A DNA stretch of 64,000 bases, from positions 1 to 64,000 of the forward strand of contig DJUX01000014.1 in the NCBI GenBank assembly GCA_002440665.1, in the 5' to 3' direction. Below, piece after piece: positions 25,783 to 34,629 of this stretch. The position numbers were made by a program, and so were the translations under genes. Origin of the DNA: Dechloromonas sp. UBA6271 (GTDB taxonomy: Bacteria; Pseudomonadota; Gammaproteobacteria; Burkholderiales; Rhodocyclaceae). Below the pieces are notes generated by a model that was given only the letters and a program-made list of their open reading frames with translations, ran no database searches and was not told the DNA's origin. How positions within the stretch are numbered: the stretch's first letter is position 1; the number at the start of each line of letters is the position of its first letter.

Positions 25783-26706
25783 TCAGCCCACCAAACTGGC
25801 GAACTCCAACAAAAAGAGCAACAACATCCACAGCACCGTGGCCCGCCAGACGAGTCCGACGGCGCTTTGCATGAAATCGACATCGGCCGGATCACCTAGA
25901 CCCAGTTCCGCACGATTGCTCACTTCGACACCTTCGGCGAGCGGCATGCCGAGTTGCACCCCGAGCGCACCGGCACCACTGGCCAGCACGATACCGAGAT
26001 CACGATCCGGCCATTGGCCGGCCTGGGTGCGCCAGCAATAAACCGCATCCTCGAAATCGCCGACGATGGCGAAGGCAGATGCGGTCGCCCGCAACGGCAA
26101 CCAATCGATGATACCGAAAACCTGACGGGAAAACGCGGAGAAATCATTGTGCTCCGCAGCATTTTTGCCCTCCCAGCGATCCTTGATTACTGCTGCCATG
26201 CGGTAAAGCACCGCACCACACGGCCCCGGCAATACGACAAAGCAAAGCAGCACGCCAAACACGTGGCGGTGCGCGGCAGCAAGCGCCGTTTCGATAGTCA
26301 GGCGGGCGATTTCCTGCGACCCGAGGTCGTCAGCCGAACGCCCCTGCCACTCGGCCAACAGGTGCCGGGCACGCGGCAGATCGCCGAGGCGCAGCGCGAG
26401 ATGGATTTCGGTGTAATGGTGGCTGAACTGGCGGAACCCCATGGTCAGATAGAGAACGCCGATGTTGAGCAACAAGGCCAGGATGGGCGAAACCGAGTAA
26501 AGCAGCCCATAAACCACGGTGATCAGAATCACCGGCGCCAGCACGGCAAGGCACCAGGCAATCACGCCCTGGCGATATTCGCCGGCGTTGAAACGGGATT
26601 CGATGAAGCCCGCCCAGGCCGCAAGCGGCTCTTCCACCACGCGGCGGTAATTCAGGGGTTGCAGTTGCTCGATGAGAAAGACTGCGATGAGCGAGAGAAG
26701 ACTCAT
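25783..26706 (-). CDS. CobD/CbiB-like membrane protein
   Basis: A 307-residue integral membrane protein of the CobD/CbiB/AmpE-like family with segments near residues 1-15, 50-90, 150-175 and at the C-terminus. It shows family-type features (EPLAAWAGFIE, QFSHHYTEIHLALRLGDLPRAR and SAFAIVGDFEDAVYCWR). True CbiB makes adenosylcobinamide phosphate, but there are no other cobalamin genes here, so the role may differ. It is co-oriented with the Nudix gene upstream and the thiolase downstream. Confidence 0.75.
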   Translation of the reverse strand: MSLLSLIAVFLIEQLQPLNYRRVVEEPLAAWAGFIESRFNAGEYRQGVIAWCLAVLAPVILITVVYGLLYSVSPILALLLNIGVLYLTMGFRQFSHHYTEIHLALRLGDLPRARHLLAEWQGRSADDLGSQEIARLTIETALAAAHRHVFGVLLCFVVLPGPCGAVLYRMAAVIKDRWEGKNAAEHNDFSAFSRQVFGIIDWLPLRATASAFAIVGDFEDAVYCWRTQAGQWPDRDLGIVLASGAGALGVQLGMPLAEGVEVSNRAELGLGDPADVDFMQSAVGLVWRATVLWMLLLFLLEFASLVG

Positions 26707-26770
26707 GTAGTGCCGGGGGATGCCGGATTCGGCTTATCTTCTTGTGCTAAAACGCCACCATACCACAAGC

Positions 26771-27364
26771 TCATGCAGCGTGGAGGCCGAGGCGTTCGGT
26801 AAGCGAGCGGATCATGCCGGCCGTCGCTCCCCAGATGAAATAATCGCCGTAGGGCATGGCGAAGAAATGCCGCAGGGCACCGCGGTAGTGCAGCGAATGC
26901 CGTTTGTGATTGGCCGGGTCGAGCAGGAAAGCCAGCGGCACTTCGAACGCTTCCGCCACCTCGAAGGGATCGAGCGCCAGTTCGAAAGGCGGCGTCACCA
27001 GGGCGACCACCGGCGTGACCCGAAAACCGGTGCCGGTACGGTATTCCGGCAGAAAGCCAAGTACCTCGACATGTTCGCGAGCGAGACCGATTTCCTCTTC
27101 CGTCTCGCGCAATGCGGTATGGATCGGTGATTCATCTTCCGCTTCGACGCGCCCACCGGGAAAACTGATCTGGCCCGCGTGATCCTTGAGATGCGCAGTA
27201 CGCTGGGTCAGCAGCACGGTCTGGCCGTTATCGCGCAGGACAATCGGAAAGAGGACGGCGGCGGGCGTCAGCGGCAACCCTTCGCCGCCATCTTCTTGGA
27301 CAAAATGGCCGGTGATCGGCTCACGCAACAGACTCGCACGCAGACGGTCAAGATCGACACTCAT
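26771..27364 (-). CDS. Nudix hydrolase, CoA pyrophosphatase type
   Basis: A 197-residue NudL-like Nudix protein, predicted to hydrolyse CoA or acyl-CoA pyrophosphate bonds. It has the Nudix box in SFPGGRVEAEDESP...ALRETEEEIGL and the upstream LTQRTAHLKDHAGQ element typical of CoA diphosphatases. The ATG overlaps the stop of the small upstream gene (ATGA), implying coupling. Confidence 0.88.
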   Translation of the reverse strand: MSVDLDRLRASLLREPITGHFVQEDGGEGLPLTPAAVLFPIVLRDNGQTVLLTQRTAHLKDHAGQISFPGGRVEAEDESPIHTALRETEEEIGLAREHVEVLGFLPEYRTGTGFRVTPVVALVTPPFELALDPFEVAEAFEVPLAFLLDPANHKRHSLHYRGALRHFFAMPYGDYFIWGATAGMIRSLTERLGLHAA

Positions 27365-27618
27365 GCAGCTTCGGCGTCGCCCTCGATTTCCGCATGGACC
27401 GACGACAGTGCATCCTGCAAGGTTTCCTCGGACAACTGGTTGAGCGAGGTCGCCACCATGTCGGCCGCCTCGATGGCACCGAGCGGCAGGCGCTTGCTGT
27501 CGAGGCTGGCGATCAGCGCCGCCGAGGCGCCAACCACATGCAGAATGGCCTGCCGCTCGCTCATCAACATCTCGACTTCGCGCCGAAGCATGGCAATTTC
27601 CTGATCGCGTTGCGGCAT
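27361..27618 (-). CDS. Small coiled-coil hypothetical protein
   Basis: An 85-residue protein of unknown function. Residues ~5-30 (RDQEIAMLRREVEMLMSERQA) look like a coiled coil, followed by a hydrophobic helix and an acidic C-terminus. It overlaps the Nudix gene by 4 bp and lies 10 bp downstream of the aspartic protease gene, so it is probably really translated. No catalytic motif is visible. Confidence 0.7.
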   Translation of the reverse strand: MPQRDQEIAMLRREVEMLMSERQAILHVVGASAALIASLDSKRLPLGAIEAADMVATSLNQLSEETLQDALSSVHAEIEGDAEAA

Positions 27619-27628
27619 GGTCTCTCTC

Positions 27629-28267
27629 CTAGAATCTTCTTTTAAGTGTCATGGTACTGCCATCACGCTGCATTTCCATCCGGTTCAGAAAACTCATGCC
27701 GAGCAGCGCCATCGGCATTTCGCTCTGGTGGATCAGGGCATCCACGTTATGCAGCGTGATATCGCCGACCCGCACCGTATCCAGCTGAATCTTGGTCACC
27801 ACCGCCTGGCCGTTGGCGGTGGTAGTCATGCCCTTCACGCCGCGTGTGGGATCGAGACCGATGCGTCGGGCATCGGAAGCGCCGAGCGAAATCATGGTCG
27901 CCCCGGTATCGACGATGAAGCGTACCGAGGTCCCGTTGATCGTACCCGTGGTGTAGAAATGCCCCTGCCCGTCGGCGTTCAGGATGACTTTTCCGGAACC
28001 GTCGCCGGATGCGGTGCCGATGGCGTGCTGGCCGACACGCAACGGACGTTTCTTGCCGCCGATTTCGACGACAGCCTGATCGCCCTGAACGGAAAGCACC
28101 TTCACCCCGTCCAGCGTCTGGCCGATGGCGACCGCCTGCGGTTCGCCGCCATTGATCATCAGCATAGCCTTGCTGCCCATCACCCCGGCCAGGCCGACAT
28201 CCTGCGCGGCAGCGAACCCCGAAACAAGGCCGAGAAGCAGGGCGAAGCGCGTAAAATGGCCCTTCAT
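27629..28267 (-). CDS. Retropepsin-like clan AA aspartic protease, secreted
   Basis: A 212-residue single-domain aspartic protease of the TIGR02281 type. Residues 1-21 are a signal peptide. The C-terminal ~115 residues carry the FIVDTGATMISLG active-site loop (Asp-Thr-Gly), so it would act as a dimer, in the periplasm or membrane-anchored. A segment resembling a PDZ-like or SH3-like fold precedes it. It is the promoter-proximal gene of the minus-strand run; its ATG is only 21 bp from the divergent amidotransferase ATG. Confidence 0.88.
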   Translation of the reverse strand: MKGHFTRFALLLGLVSGFAAAQDVGLAGVMGSKAMLMINGGEPQAVAIGQTLDGVKVLSVQGDQAVVEIGGKKRPLRVGQHAIGTASGDGSGKVILNADGQGHFYTTGTINGTSVRFIVDTGATMISLGASDARRIGLDPTRGVKGMTTTANGQAVVTKIQLDTVRVGDITLHNVDALIHQSEMPMALLGMSFLNRMEMQRDGSTMTLKRRF

Positions 28268-28288
28268 TTATTCGTCACTCTCGCCACC

Positions 28289-29002
28289 ATGCAACCCGTT
28301 GCCATCTTTCGCCACTCTCCTACCGAAGGTCCGGGCTATTTTGCCATATTCCTTGAGCAGCAAGGGATTCCATGGCGCCTGATCGCCATCGATGAAGGCG
28401 ATCCGGTGCCGGCTGCGGTCGACGGCTTTTCCGGCCTTTGTTTCATGGGCGGCCCGATGAGCGTCAATGATCCGCTGCCGTGGATCGAACCCGTTTGCAA
28501 CCTGATCCGCACTGCCGTGGCGAAAGATATTCCGGTCATCGGCCACTGTCTGGGCGGGCAATTGATGAGCAAGGCCCTGGGCGGCCAAGTCACCAGAAAT
28601 ACGGTCAAGGAAATCGGCTGGGGCGAAGCCGGCAGCGAAAATAATGCTAGCGCCCGGCACTGGCTCGGCGCCTGGGCCGGCAAGACCGGCACCGTCTTCC
28701 AGTGGCACGGCGAAACCTTCAGCATCCCGCCCGGTGCCACCCGCCTGTTCGCCAACATGCACTGCGCCAACCAGATGTTCGCGCTCGGCCCGCATCTCGG
28801 CATGCAATGCCATGTCGAGATGACGCCGGAAATGATCGCCACCTGGTGCGGGCAATGGGCCGACGAGGCGATTGCCGTCGCCGACCAGTCCAGCGTCCAA
28901 ATGCCTGAAGTCATGCAAAAGGAAATCGCCGAGCACCTGCCGGTGATGCGCCAGCTTTCCGAACAACTTTACTCGGTGTGGATCGAGGGCCTGCAGCGCT
29001 GA
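28289..29002 (+). CDS. Class I glutamine amidotransferase-like protein
   Basis: A 237-residue GATase-1 fold protein resembling YfeJ or GMP-synthase-like amidotransferases. It has the nucleophile Cys in IGHCLGGQLMSKALGG and His/Glu in MQCHVEMTPEM, forming the Cys-His-Glu triad. The start at 28289 (MQPVAIFRHSPTEGPGYF) is the family N-terminus; earlier in-frame starts overlap the divergent protease gene. No synthetase partner is adjacent. A TGCGGTCGAC core is embedded near residue 42. Confidence 0.88.
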   Translation: MQPVAIFRHSPTEGPGYFAIFLEQQGIPWRLIAIDEGDPVPAAVDGFSGLCFMGGPMSVNDPLPWIEPVCNLIRTAVAKDIPVIGHCLGGQLMSKALGGQVTRNTVKEIGWGEAGSENNASARHWLGAWAGKTGTVFQWHGETFSIPPGATRLFANMHCANQMFALGPHLGMQCHVEMTPEMIATWCGQWADEAIAVADQSSVQMPEVMQKEIAEHLPVMRQLSEQLYSVWIEGLQR

Positions 29003-29022
29003 ACCCAAGCGCCTGAAAAACC

Positions 29023-29048
29023 AAACGGGCAGTTCAACTGCCCGTTTT
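29023..29048. terminator. Bidirectional rho-independent terminator
   Basis: AAACGGGCAGTTCAACTGCCCGTTTT is a near-perfect hairpin with A and T flanks. It serves the amidotransferase on the plus strand and the convergent yajQ transcript on the minus strand. Confidence 0.88.
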
Positions 29049-29050
29049 AA

Positions 29051-29084
29051 TTTTTGCCCTTTTCAGGACGTCGACCGCAACAGG
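29051..29084 (-). repeat. Dispersed GTTGCGGTCGAC element copy
   Basis: On the minus strand this reads CCTGTTGCGGTCGACG followed by TCCTGAAAAGGGCAAAAA, directly next to the terminator. It is one of the best copies of the family also seen at 2013, 7200 and 63009. Confidence 0.75.
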
Positions 29085-29088
29085 CGGA

Positions 29089-29583
29089 TCAGTCTCGGAA
29101 ATTGCCGTACTTGATCGGGAAATCGGTTATCGACTTAGTGATCAATGCGATGCATCCCTGCAGGTCGTCGCGCTTGGCGCCTTGCACGCGCACCGTATCA
29201 CCCTGGATCGATGCCTGGACCTTCAGCTTGCCATCCTTGACCAGCTTGACGATCTTCTTCGCCAGATCGCTGTCGATGCCGTCCTTGATCTTCATTTCCT
29301 GCTTGACCTTGTTGCCGGAGACGCTGATCACCTTCTGGTGATCGAGGCGCTTGACGCTCTCCTTCTCCTTCTTTTCCATCGCCGGGAACAGCAGGTCCTT
29401 GATCTGGTCGAGCTGGAAGTCGGAATCTCCCCACAGCGTGATGACCTTGTCCTTCTCGTTCAATTCAACCTTGGCGCTGGTGCCCTTGAAGTCGTAACGA
29501 TTGTCGATCTGGCGCAAGGTGACGTCGATGGCGTTCTTCAACGCCACCATGTCCGCTTCGGAGGTGAAGTCAAAGCTCGGCAT
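29089..29583 (-). CDS. yajQ: YajQ family nucleotide-binding protein
   Basis: A 164-residue UPF0234/YajQ protein starting MPSFDFTSEADMVALKNAID, with IDNRYDFKGTSAKVEL, QDDL-like and ITDFPIKYGNFRD motifs. Members bind cyclic di-GMP or other nucleotides and RNA and act in signalling; the role here is inferred from family. It is the last gene of the minus-strand run argD-argF-argG-DUF2788-ppnP-yajQ. Confidence 0.95.
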   Translation of the reverse strand: MPSFDFTSEADMVALKNAIDVTLRQIDNRYDFKGTSAKVELNEKDKVITLWGDSDFQLDQIKDLLFPAMEKKEKESVKRLDHQKVISVSGNKVKQEMKIKDGIDSDLAKKIVKLVKDGKLKVQASIQGDTVRVQGAKRDDLQGCIALITKSITDFPIKYGNFRD

Positions 29584-29588
29584 GGCGC

Positions 29589-29906
29589 TTACCCGAAGTG
29601 GCAGACGTAATGATAGGCGTCACCGTCGGCGACGGAAATTTCGAAGCTGGAATTGCCCGGCACGTTGAAGGACTGGCCTTCGCCCCAGGTCGTCCATTCG
29701 CTTTCGCCCTTCAACTTGACGCGGCACGAACCGCCGACGCCTTCCATGATTTCCGGCGCGCCGGTATTGAAGGTCAGGCTGGACGGCAAGATCACGCCGA
29801 CTGTCTTCTTGGTGCCGTCGGCCAGCACCACGGTGTGGCTGACGCACTTGCCGTCGAAATAAACGTTGGCTTTTTTAACCACGGAAACGTTGTCGTATTG
29901 CGACAT
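29589..29906 (-). CDS. ppnP: Pyrimidine/purine nucleoside phosphorylase PpnP
   Basis: A 105-residue cupin-fold phosphorylase (formerly UPF0345/YaiE) that splits nucleosides with phosphate. Family pattern: KKTVGVILPSSLTFNTGAPEIMEGVGGSCRVKL, then SFNVPGNSSFEISVADGDAYHYVCHFG. It starts right after the DUF2788 stop and precedes yajQ by 5 bp. Confidence 0.94.
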   Translation of the reverse strand: MSQYDNVSVVKKANVYFDGKCVSHTVVLADGTKKTVGVILPSSLTFNTGAPEIMEGVGGSCRVKLKGESEWTTWGEGQSFNVPGNSSFEISVADGDAYHYVCHFG

Positions 29907-30131
29907 TTAGATACCCCAGAGTTTTTGAATGACTGCCTTGGCGATGAAACCGACCATGCCGAATGCCAGCACGAAGAAAAGTACGAATGTCCCCGTCTTG
30001 CCGGCTTTCGACTTCCAGGCGATCTCGCCGATGATGAACAGCATGAACAGGATGAAGGCGCCCACCCCCCAGGTTGCGCCGAAATCCGCAAGCTGCTCCT
30101 CGGTAAACCCGAACAGGGTGTTGGCTTCCAT
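29907..30131 (-). CDS. DUF2788 small membrane protein
   Basis: A 74-residue protein with two membrane segments (about 24-38 and 48-66) separated by a basic loop (EIAWKSKAGKTG). It matches the DUF2788 family (FTEEQLADFG...GFIAKAVIQ). Function unknown. It lies 3 bp after argG and abuts ppnP, so it is co-transcribed with both. Confidence 0.85.
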   Translation of the reverse strand: MEANTLFGFTEEQLADFGATWGVGAFILFMLFIIGEIAWKSKAGKTGTFVLFFVLAFGMVGFIAKAVIQKLWGI

Positions 30132-30134
30132 CGC

Positions 30135-31370
30135 TTAAGCTAACCCCTTCTTCGCGCGCAGGTTTGCAGCAATGCGCATGCGCAACGCGTTGAGCTTGAT
30201 GAACCCGGCCGCATCCTTCTGGTCGTAGGCACCGGCATCGTCCTCGAAGGTGGCGATGGTCGGGTCGAACAGCGAATCGGTCTTGGAGTCGCGACCGACG
30301 ACGATGACGTTGCCCTTGTACAGTTTGACGCGGACGAAGCCGTTGACCGTGCCTTGGGTGTGGTCGATCAGCACCTGCAGCGCCTGACGCTCAGGGCTCC
30401 ACCAGTAGCCGTTGTACACCAGGCTGGCATAGCGCGGCATCAGGTCGTCCTTGAGGTGGGCGACTTCGCGATCAAGGCAGACCGATTCGATGGCGCGGTG
30501 GGCGCGCAACATGATCGTGCCGCCCGGGGTTTCGTAGCAGCCGCGCGACTTCATGCCGACGTAACGGTTTTCGACCAGATCGAGACGACCGATGCCGTGC
30601 TTGCCGCCCAACTGATTCAGCGTCGCCAGCACCTGCGCCGGGCTCATGCGCGTACCATTCAGGCCGACGATGTCGCCCTTCTCGTATTCGATATCCAGGT
30701 ATTCAGCCTTGTCCGGTGCGGCTTCCGGGGAAACCGTCCAGCGCCACATCGACTCCTCGGCTTCGGCCGCCGGGTTTTCCAAGTGGCGGCCTTCGTAGGA
30801 AATGTGCAGCAGGTTGGCGTCCATCGAGTACGGCGAACCACCCTGCTTGTGCTTCATGTCGACCGGAATGCCGTGCTGCTCGGCGTAGGCCATCAGCTTT
30901 TCGCGTGACAGCAGATCCCACTCGCGCCACGGGGCGATGACCTTGATGCCCGGCTTCAGCGCATAGGCGCCGAGTTCAAAGCGTACCTGGTCGTTGCCCT
31001 TGCCGGTCGCGCCATGCGAAATGGCATCGGCGCCGGTGGCATTGACGATCTCGATCAGGCGCTTGGCGATCAGCGGGCGGGCAATCGAGGTGCCGAGCAG
31101 GTACTCGCCTTCATAAACGGTGTTGCAGCGGAACATCGGGAAGACGAAATCGCGGACAAACTCCTCGCGCAGGTCGTCGATGAAGATGTTTTCCGGCTTG
31201 ATGCCAAACTGCAGCGCCTTGGCGCGCGCCGGTTCGAGTTCCTCGCCCTGGCCGAGATCGGCGGTAAAGGTCACCACTTCGCACTGGTAGGTATCCTGCA
31301 GCCACTTCAGGATAACGGAGGTATCGAGACCGCCGGAATAGGCCAGTACCACTTTTTTGACGTCGCTCAT
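30135..31370 (-). CDS. argG: Argininosuccinate synthase
   Basis: A 411-residue enzyme joining citrulline and aspartate with ATP in arginine synthesis. It has the N-type PP-loop VLAYSGGLDTSV, FTADLGQGEELEPAR, SHGATGKGNDQVRFE, and KQGGSPYSMDANLLHISYEG with the expected substrate-binding region. The C-terminus (IAANLRAKKGLA) is normal. It is the third arginine gene after argD and argF. Confidence 0.98.
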   Translation of the reverse strand: MSDVKKVVLAYSGGLDTSVILKWLQDTYQCEVVTFTADLGQGEELEPARAKALQFGIKPENIFIDDLREEFVRDFVFPMFRCNTVYEGEYLLGTSIARPLIAKRLIEIVNATGADAISHGATGKGNDQVRFELGAYALKPGIKVIAPWREWDLLSREKLMAYAEQHGIPVDMKHKQGGSPYSMDANLLHISYEGRHLENPAAEAEESMWRWTVSPEAAPDKAEYLDIEYEKGDIVGLNGTRMSPAQVLATLNQLGGKHGIGRLDLVENRYVGMKSRGCYETPGGTIMLRAHRAIESVCLDREVAHLKDDLMPRYASLVYNGYWWSPERQALQVLIDHTQGTVNGFVRVKLYKGNVIVVGRDSKTDSLFDPTIATFEDDAGAYDQKDAAGFIKLNALRMRIAANLRAKKGLA

Positions 31371-31402
31371 TTCTGTTCCCTTGTTTCGTTTAATCCTGCC
31401 GC

Positions 31403-32323
31403 TCAGCCCTGAATGCGGCCCAGCAGCAAATATTCCATCAGCGCCTTCTGGACGTGCAAGCGATTTTCCGCCTCTTCCCAGACTACCGATTGCGGCCCGT
31501 CGATTACCTCGGCGGTCACTTCCTCGCCACGATGCGCCGGCAGGCAGTGCATAAAGAGGGCCTCGGGATTCGCCACGCGCATCATGTCACCATCGACGCA
31601 CCAGTCGGCGAAAGCCTTGATCCGTGCCTCGTTCTCGGCCTCAAAACCCATGGAAGTCCACACGTCAGTCGTCACCAGGTCGGCACCACGGCAGGCGTCC
31701 ATCGGATCGGCAAACACCTTGAAGCGCGTGCTATCGATCTTGCCGACCAGTTCCGAATTTATTTCATAGCCTGGCGGGGTCGACACATGCACCGTGAAAT
31801 CCAGCACCTGCGCCGCCTGCAGCCAGGTATTGCACATGTTGTTGGCGTCGCCGACCCAGGCCACGGTCTTGCCCTGGATGCAGCCGCGATGCTCGATGTA
31901 GGTGTAGATGTCGGCCAGGATCTGGCACGGGTGATACTCGTTGGTCAGCCCGTTGATCACCGGCACGCGCGAGTTGGCGGCGAAACGCTCGATGATTTCC
32001 TGCTCGAAGGTGCGGATCATCACGATGTCGCTCATCCGCGAGATCACCTGCGCCGCATCCTCGACCGGCTCGCCGCGACCCAGTTGCGAGTCGCGGGTAT
32101 TGAGATAGATCGCCGAACCACCCAGTTGCTGCATGCCAGCCTCGAAGGACAGCCGCGTCCGCGTACTGGCCTTCTCGAAGATCATCACCAGCGTGCGGTC
32201 GCTGAGCGGCCAGTACTTTTCGTAGGACTTGAACTGGTTCTTGATCCAGCGCGTGCGTTCGAACACATATTCGAACTCTTCGCGCGTGAAATCCTTGAAT
32301 TGCAGAAAGTGTTTGATCGCCAT
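31403..32323 (-). CDS. argF: Ornithine carbamoyltransferase
   Basis: A 306-residue transferase making citrulline from ornithine and carbamoyl phosphate. The carbamoyl-phosphate loop ASTRTRLSFE, ornithine loop and catalytic HCLPAHRGEEV are all present, and DPMDACRGADLVTTDVWTSMG is typical. It begins 3 bp after argD ends; argG follows after 32 bp. Confidence 0.98.
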   Translation of the reverse strand: MAIKHFLQFKDFTREEFEYVFERTRWIKNQFKSYEKYWPLSDRTLVMIFEKASTRTRLSFEAGMQQLGGSAIYLNTRDSQLGRGEPVEDAAQVISRMSDIVMIRTFEQEIIERFAANSRVPVINGLTNEYHPCQILADIYTYIEHRGCIQGKTVAWVGDANNMCNTWLQAAQVLDFTVHVSTPPGYEINSELVGKIDSTRFKVFADPMDACRGADLVTTDVWTSMGFEAENEARIKAFADWCVDGDMMRVANPEALFMHCLPAHRGEEVTAEVIDGPQSVVWEEAENRLHVQKALMEYLLLGRIQG

Positions 32324-32326
32324 GAT

Positions 32327-33499
32327 TTAGGCCGCCAAAAATTCCTTGATCAGAGGGGCGCTGCGGTCGACCAGTTCCCTGGCCTCATTTTCACTGAAGG
32401 TCAGCGGCGGTAGCAGGCGAACCACCTTGTCGGCCGTCACGTTGATCAATAGCCCGGCCGCCAGGGCCTTGCCGACCAGTTCGCCACACGGGCGATTCAG
32501 TTCGATACCGATCATCAGGCCCTGGCCACGAATCTCGACGACGCCCTTGAGCCCCGCCAGCGCCTCGGCCATCAGCTGGCGGATCAGCGCACCAACGCGC
32601 TCGGCATTCGCCATCAGGCCATCCTGCTCGATGGTGTCGATGGTCGTCAGCGCTGCGGTACACGCCAGCGGATTGCCGCCGAACGTCGAGCCATGGTTGC
32701 CCGGCCCGAACAGCCCGGCCGCCTTGCCACCGACCATGCAGGCACCGATCGGCACGCCGGAACCCAGCCCCTTGGCCAGCGTCGCGATATCCGGCTGGAT
32801 GCCGGCATGCTGATAGCCGAACCATTTGCCGGTACGCGCCATGCCGCACTGCACTTCGTCGCAAATCAGCAGCCAGCCGAGTTCGTCGCACAACTTGCGC
32901 AAGCCAGTCTGGAACTCGCTGGAGGCGAGATGAATGCCACCTTCCCCCTGAACGATTTCCAGCATCACGGCGACAATGTTCTTGTTGTGCTCGGCAACGG
33001 CCTTGATCGCCTCCAGATCGTCGTAGGGAACACGAACGAACCCGGAAACCAGTGGCTCGAAACCGGCCTGCGCCTTGCGGTTACCGGTGGCCGACAGCGT
33101 CGCCATGGTCCTGCCGTGAAAGGCTTTTTCCATGACGATGATGGTTGGCGTTTCGATGCCCTTCTTGTGGCCGTAAAAACGCGCCAGCTTGATCGCCGCC
33201 TCGTTGGCTTCGCAGCCGGAATTGCAGAAGAAGATTTCCTGCATACCCGAGAGTGCTGCCAGCTTGTCGGCGAGTTGTTCCTGTTCGCGAATGCGATACA
33301 GATTCGAGGTATGCAGCATGCGCCCGGCCTGCGCGGCGATCGCCGACACAAGTTTCGGATGGGCGTGCCCGAGGGTGGAAACGGCAATCCCGGACAATGC
33401 ATCCAGGTATTCCTTGCCCTCGGTATCGGTAATCCGGCTACCCTGACCGTGGCTGAATGCCACCGGCAACCGGGCATAAGTATTCATGACATGCGACAT
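32327..33499 (-). CDS. argD: Acetylornithine aminotransferase
   Basis: A 390-residue class III PLP transaminase acting on N-acetylornithine. It shows FFCNSGCEANEAAIKLAR, the PLP-contacting DEVQCGMARTGKWF, the catalytic Lys in ATLAKGLGSGVPIGA and HGSTFGGNPLACTAA. Two ATGs four codons apart (33499 and 33487) are possible; the family usually begins near MSHVMNTYARLPVAF, so 33499 is chosen. It is the first gene of argDFG. The upstream 284 bp (33500-33783) hold its promoter region and that of the divergent DUF3579 gene. Confidence 0.96.
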   Translation of the reverse strand: MSHVMNTYARLPVAFSHGQGSRITDTEGKEYLDALSGIAVSTLGHAHPKLVSAIAAQAGRMLHTSNLYRIREQEQLADKLAALSGMQEIFFCNSGCEANEAAIKLARFYGHKKGIETPTIIVMEKAFHGRTMATLSATGNRKAQAGFEPLVSGFVRVPYDDLEAIKAVAEHNKNIVAVMLEIVQGEGGIHLASSEFQTGLRKLCDELGWLLICDEVQCGMARTGKWFGYQHAGIQPDIATLAKGLGSGVPIGACMVGGKAAGLFGPGNHGSTFGGNPLACTAALTTIDTIEQDGLMANAERVGALIRQLMAEALAGLKGVVEIRGQGLMIGIELNRPCGELVGKALAAGLLINVTADKVVRLLPPLTFSENEARELVDRSAPLIKEFLAA

Positions 33500-33733
33500 G
33501 AGGCAACCCCAAAAAACGAAAACGGCGGCCAATGCCGCCGGAACGATCGCCACCCAACGGTTCAAGAAGCGCCCGAAAGAGTTGCAGTAAGCTGAATGTT
33601 AAGTGAAAAACCGGCCCTTGTATAGAACGAGAAGCATGGCTTTCAGCAGCAAGCCGACTGATTCCGGACGCCCGGAATCAGGCCTGACCATTCCATGATA
33701 ATGGCGAACACGCCACAGTTTCGGCGCTTCTGC

Positions 33734-33739
33734 TAGAAT
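33734..33739 (+). promoter_or_regulatory. Candidate extended -10 promoter for the DUF3579 gene
   Basis: TGCTAGAAT (TGn plus TAGAAT at 33734-33739) lies 45 bp before the ATG. No convincing -35 box is seen, which fits extended -10 promoters. Confidence 0.4.
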
Positions 33740-33783
33740 GCGCCAAGACAAGGTCGCAACGCCCGAAAAAGCAGAGTGGAACA

Positions 33784-34083
33784 ATGACAACGCCAGAATC
33801 GACCACCTTCATCATCGTTGGCCTCACCAAACAAGGTAAGAAATTCCGCCCCAGCGACTGGGCCGAACGTTTATGCGGCGTCATGTCCGCCTTCGGCGCC
33901 GAGCGCAAGATGAAGTACTCGCCCTATGTCGGCCCCGGTGACTACAACGGTGAAAAAGCCGTGTTCGTCGAAGGCCGGCTAGGCGAAGTCGAACCGATGG
34001 CCTACCGCTTCATGCTCAACTTCGCGCAGGACAACGACTTGCAGATCATCGACGGCGTCTGCTCGCTCGACGGAAAGAAATAA
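33784..34083 (+). CDS. DUF3579 family protein
   Basis: A 99-residue protein (MTTPESTTFIIVGLTKQGKKFRPSDWAERLCGVMSAFG, ending LQIIDGVCSLDGKK) matching the DUF3579 family found in betaproteobacteria. It is soluble with mixed alpha/beta character and unknown function. It is divergent from argD and convergent with the broken nucleotidyltransferase gene. Confidence 0.88.
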   Translation: MTTPESTTFIIVGLTKQGKKFRPSDWAERLCGVMSAFGAERKMKYSPYVGPGDYNGEKAVFVEGRLGEVEPMAYRFMLNFAQDNDLQIIDGVCSLDGKK

Positions 34084-34096
34084 CCCTGCACGGGGT

Positions 34097-34629
34097 TCAG
34101 AATTTCTTTTGCGCACCAATCCAGTCATATAACCGTTGCTTGCGTTCGTCGGAAATCGGCAACAGTGCAATCCGTTCTTCAATAACTCTGCCATCCACGA
34201 TTTTGTGACGGAGCATCGCCTCGACAAAAGGCCAATCCTTGTCTCGACCCGCGGCAAGTTTGGAAGCCGCGAGATCATGGGGCTCGAGGCAATAGCCAAT
34301 TTTGAGATCGGTATTTTCGTTCTGAATCTTGACGAAACGCCCCTCCCAGCCTGCCGGAAGAATGGCGGTTTCCGGACCGACTCCTTGAGCATAGTAGCCA
34401 AATCGCTCATCAAAGGGCGAGAGTTCTCCAATCGCTCCGTCAATCACGTCGGCAAGGTCCGGGCGATGCAGCGGATAGCAATCAGCCTCTCGCGATTGCA
34501 ACAAAACCTCCGGCGCATCCGGCACCGCACCCAGATCAGATTGACTACCAACCACAACGATTTCGTACTGATCAGTCACCGCTCCGCTGCGGCAGCGCGA
34601 ATCAGATGTTCAAGCTCTCTACGCCTCAT
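34097..34629 (-). pseudogene. Nucleotidyltransferase-like gene with apparent frameshift
   Basis: The family N-terminus (MRRRELEHLIRAAAAER, ATG at 34629) hits TGA after 17 codons, while the rest (TDQYEIVVVGSQSDLGAVPDAPE... to 34097) continues in a shifted frame from a GTG at 34579. Restoring one base near 34578 would join them into one ~177-residue DUF6036-type nucleotidyltransferase fold protein. The downstream part is otherwise intact and could be translated from GTG, because GTGA overlaps the stop. The family is found with a small helical partner, encoded just upstream, in toxin-antitoxin-like pairs. Whether it is dead or recoded cannot be decided here. Confidence 0.6.
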
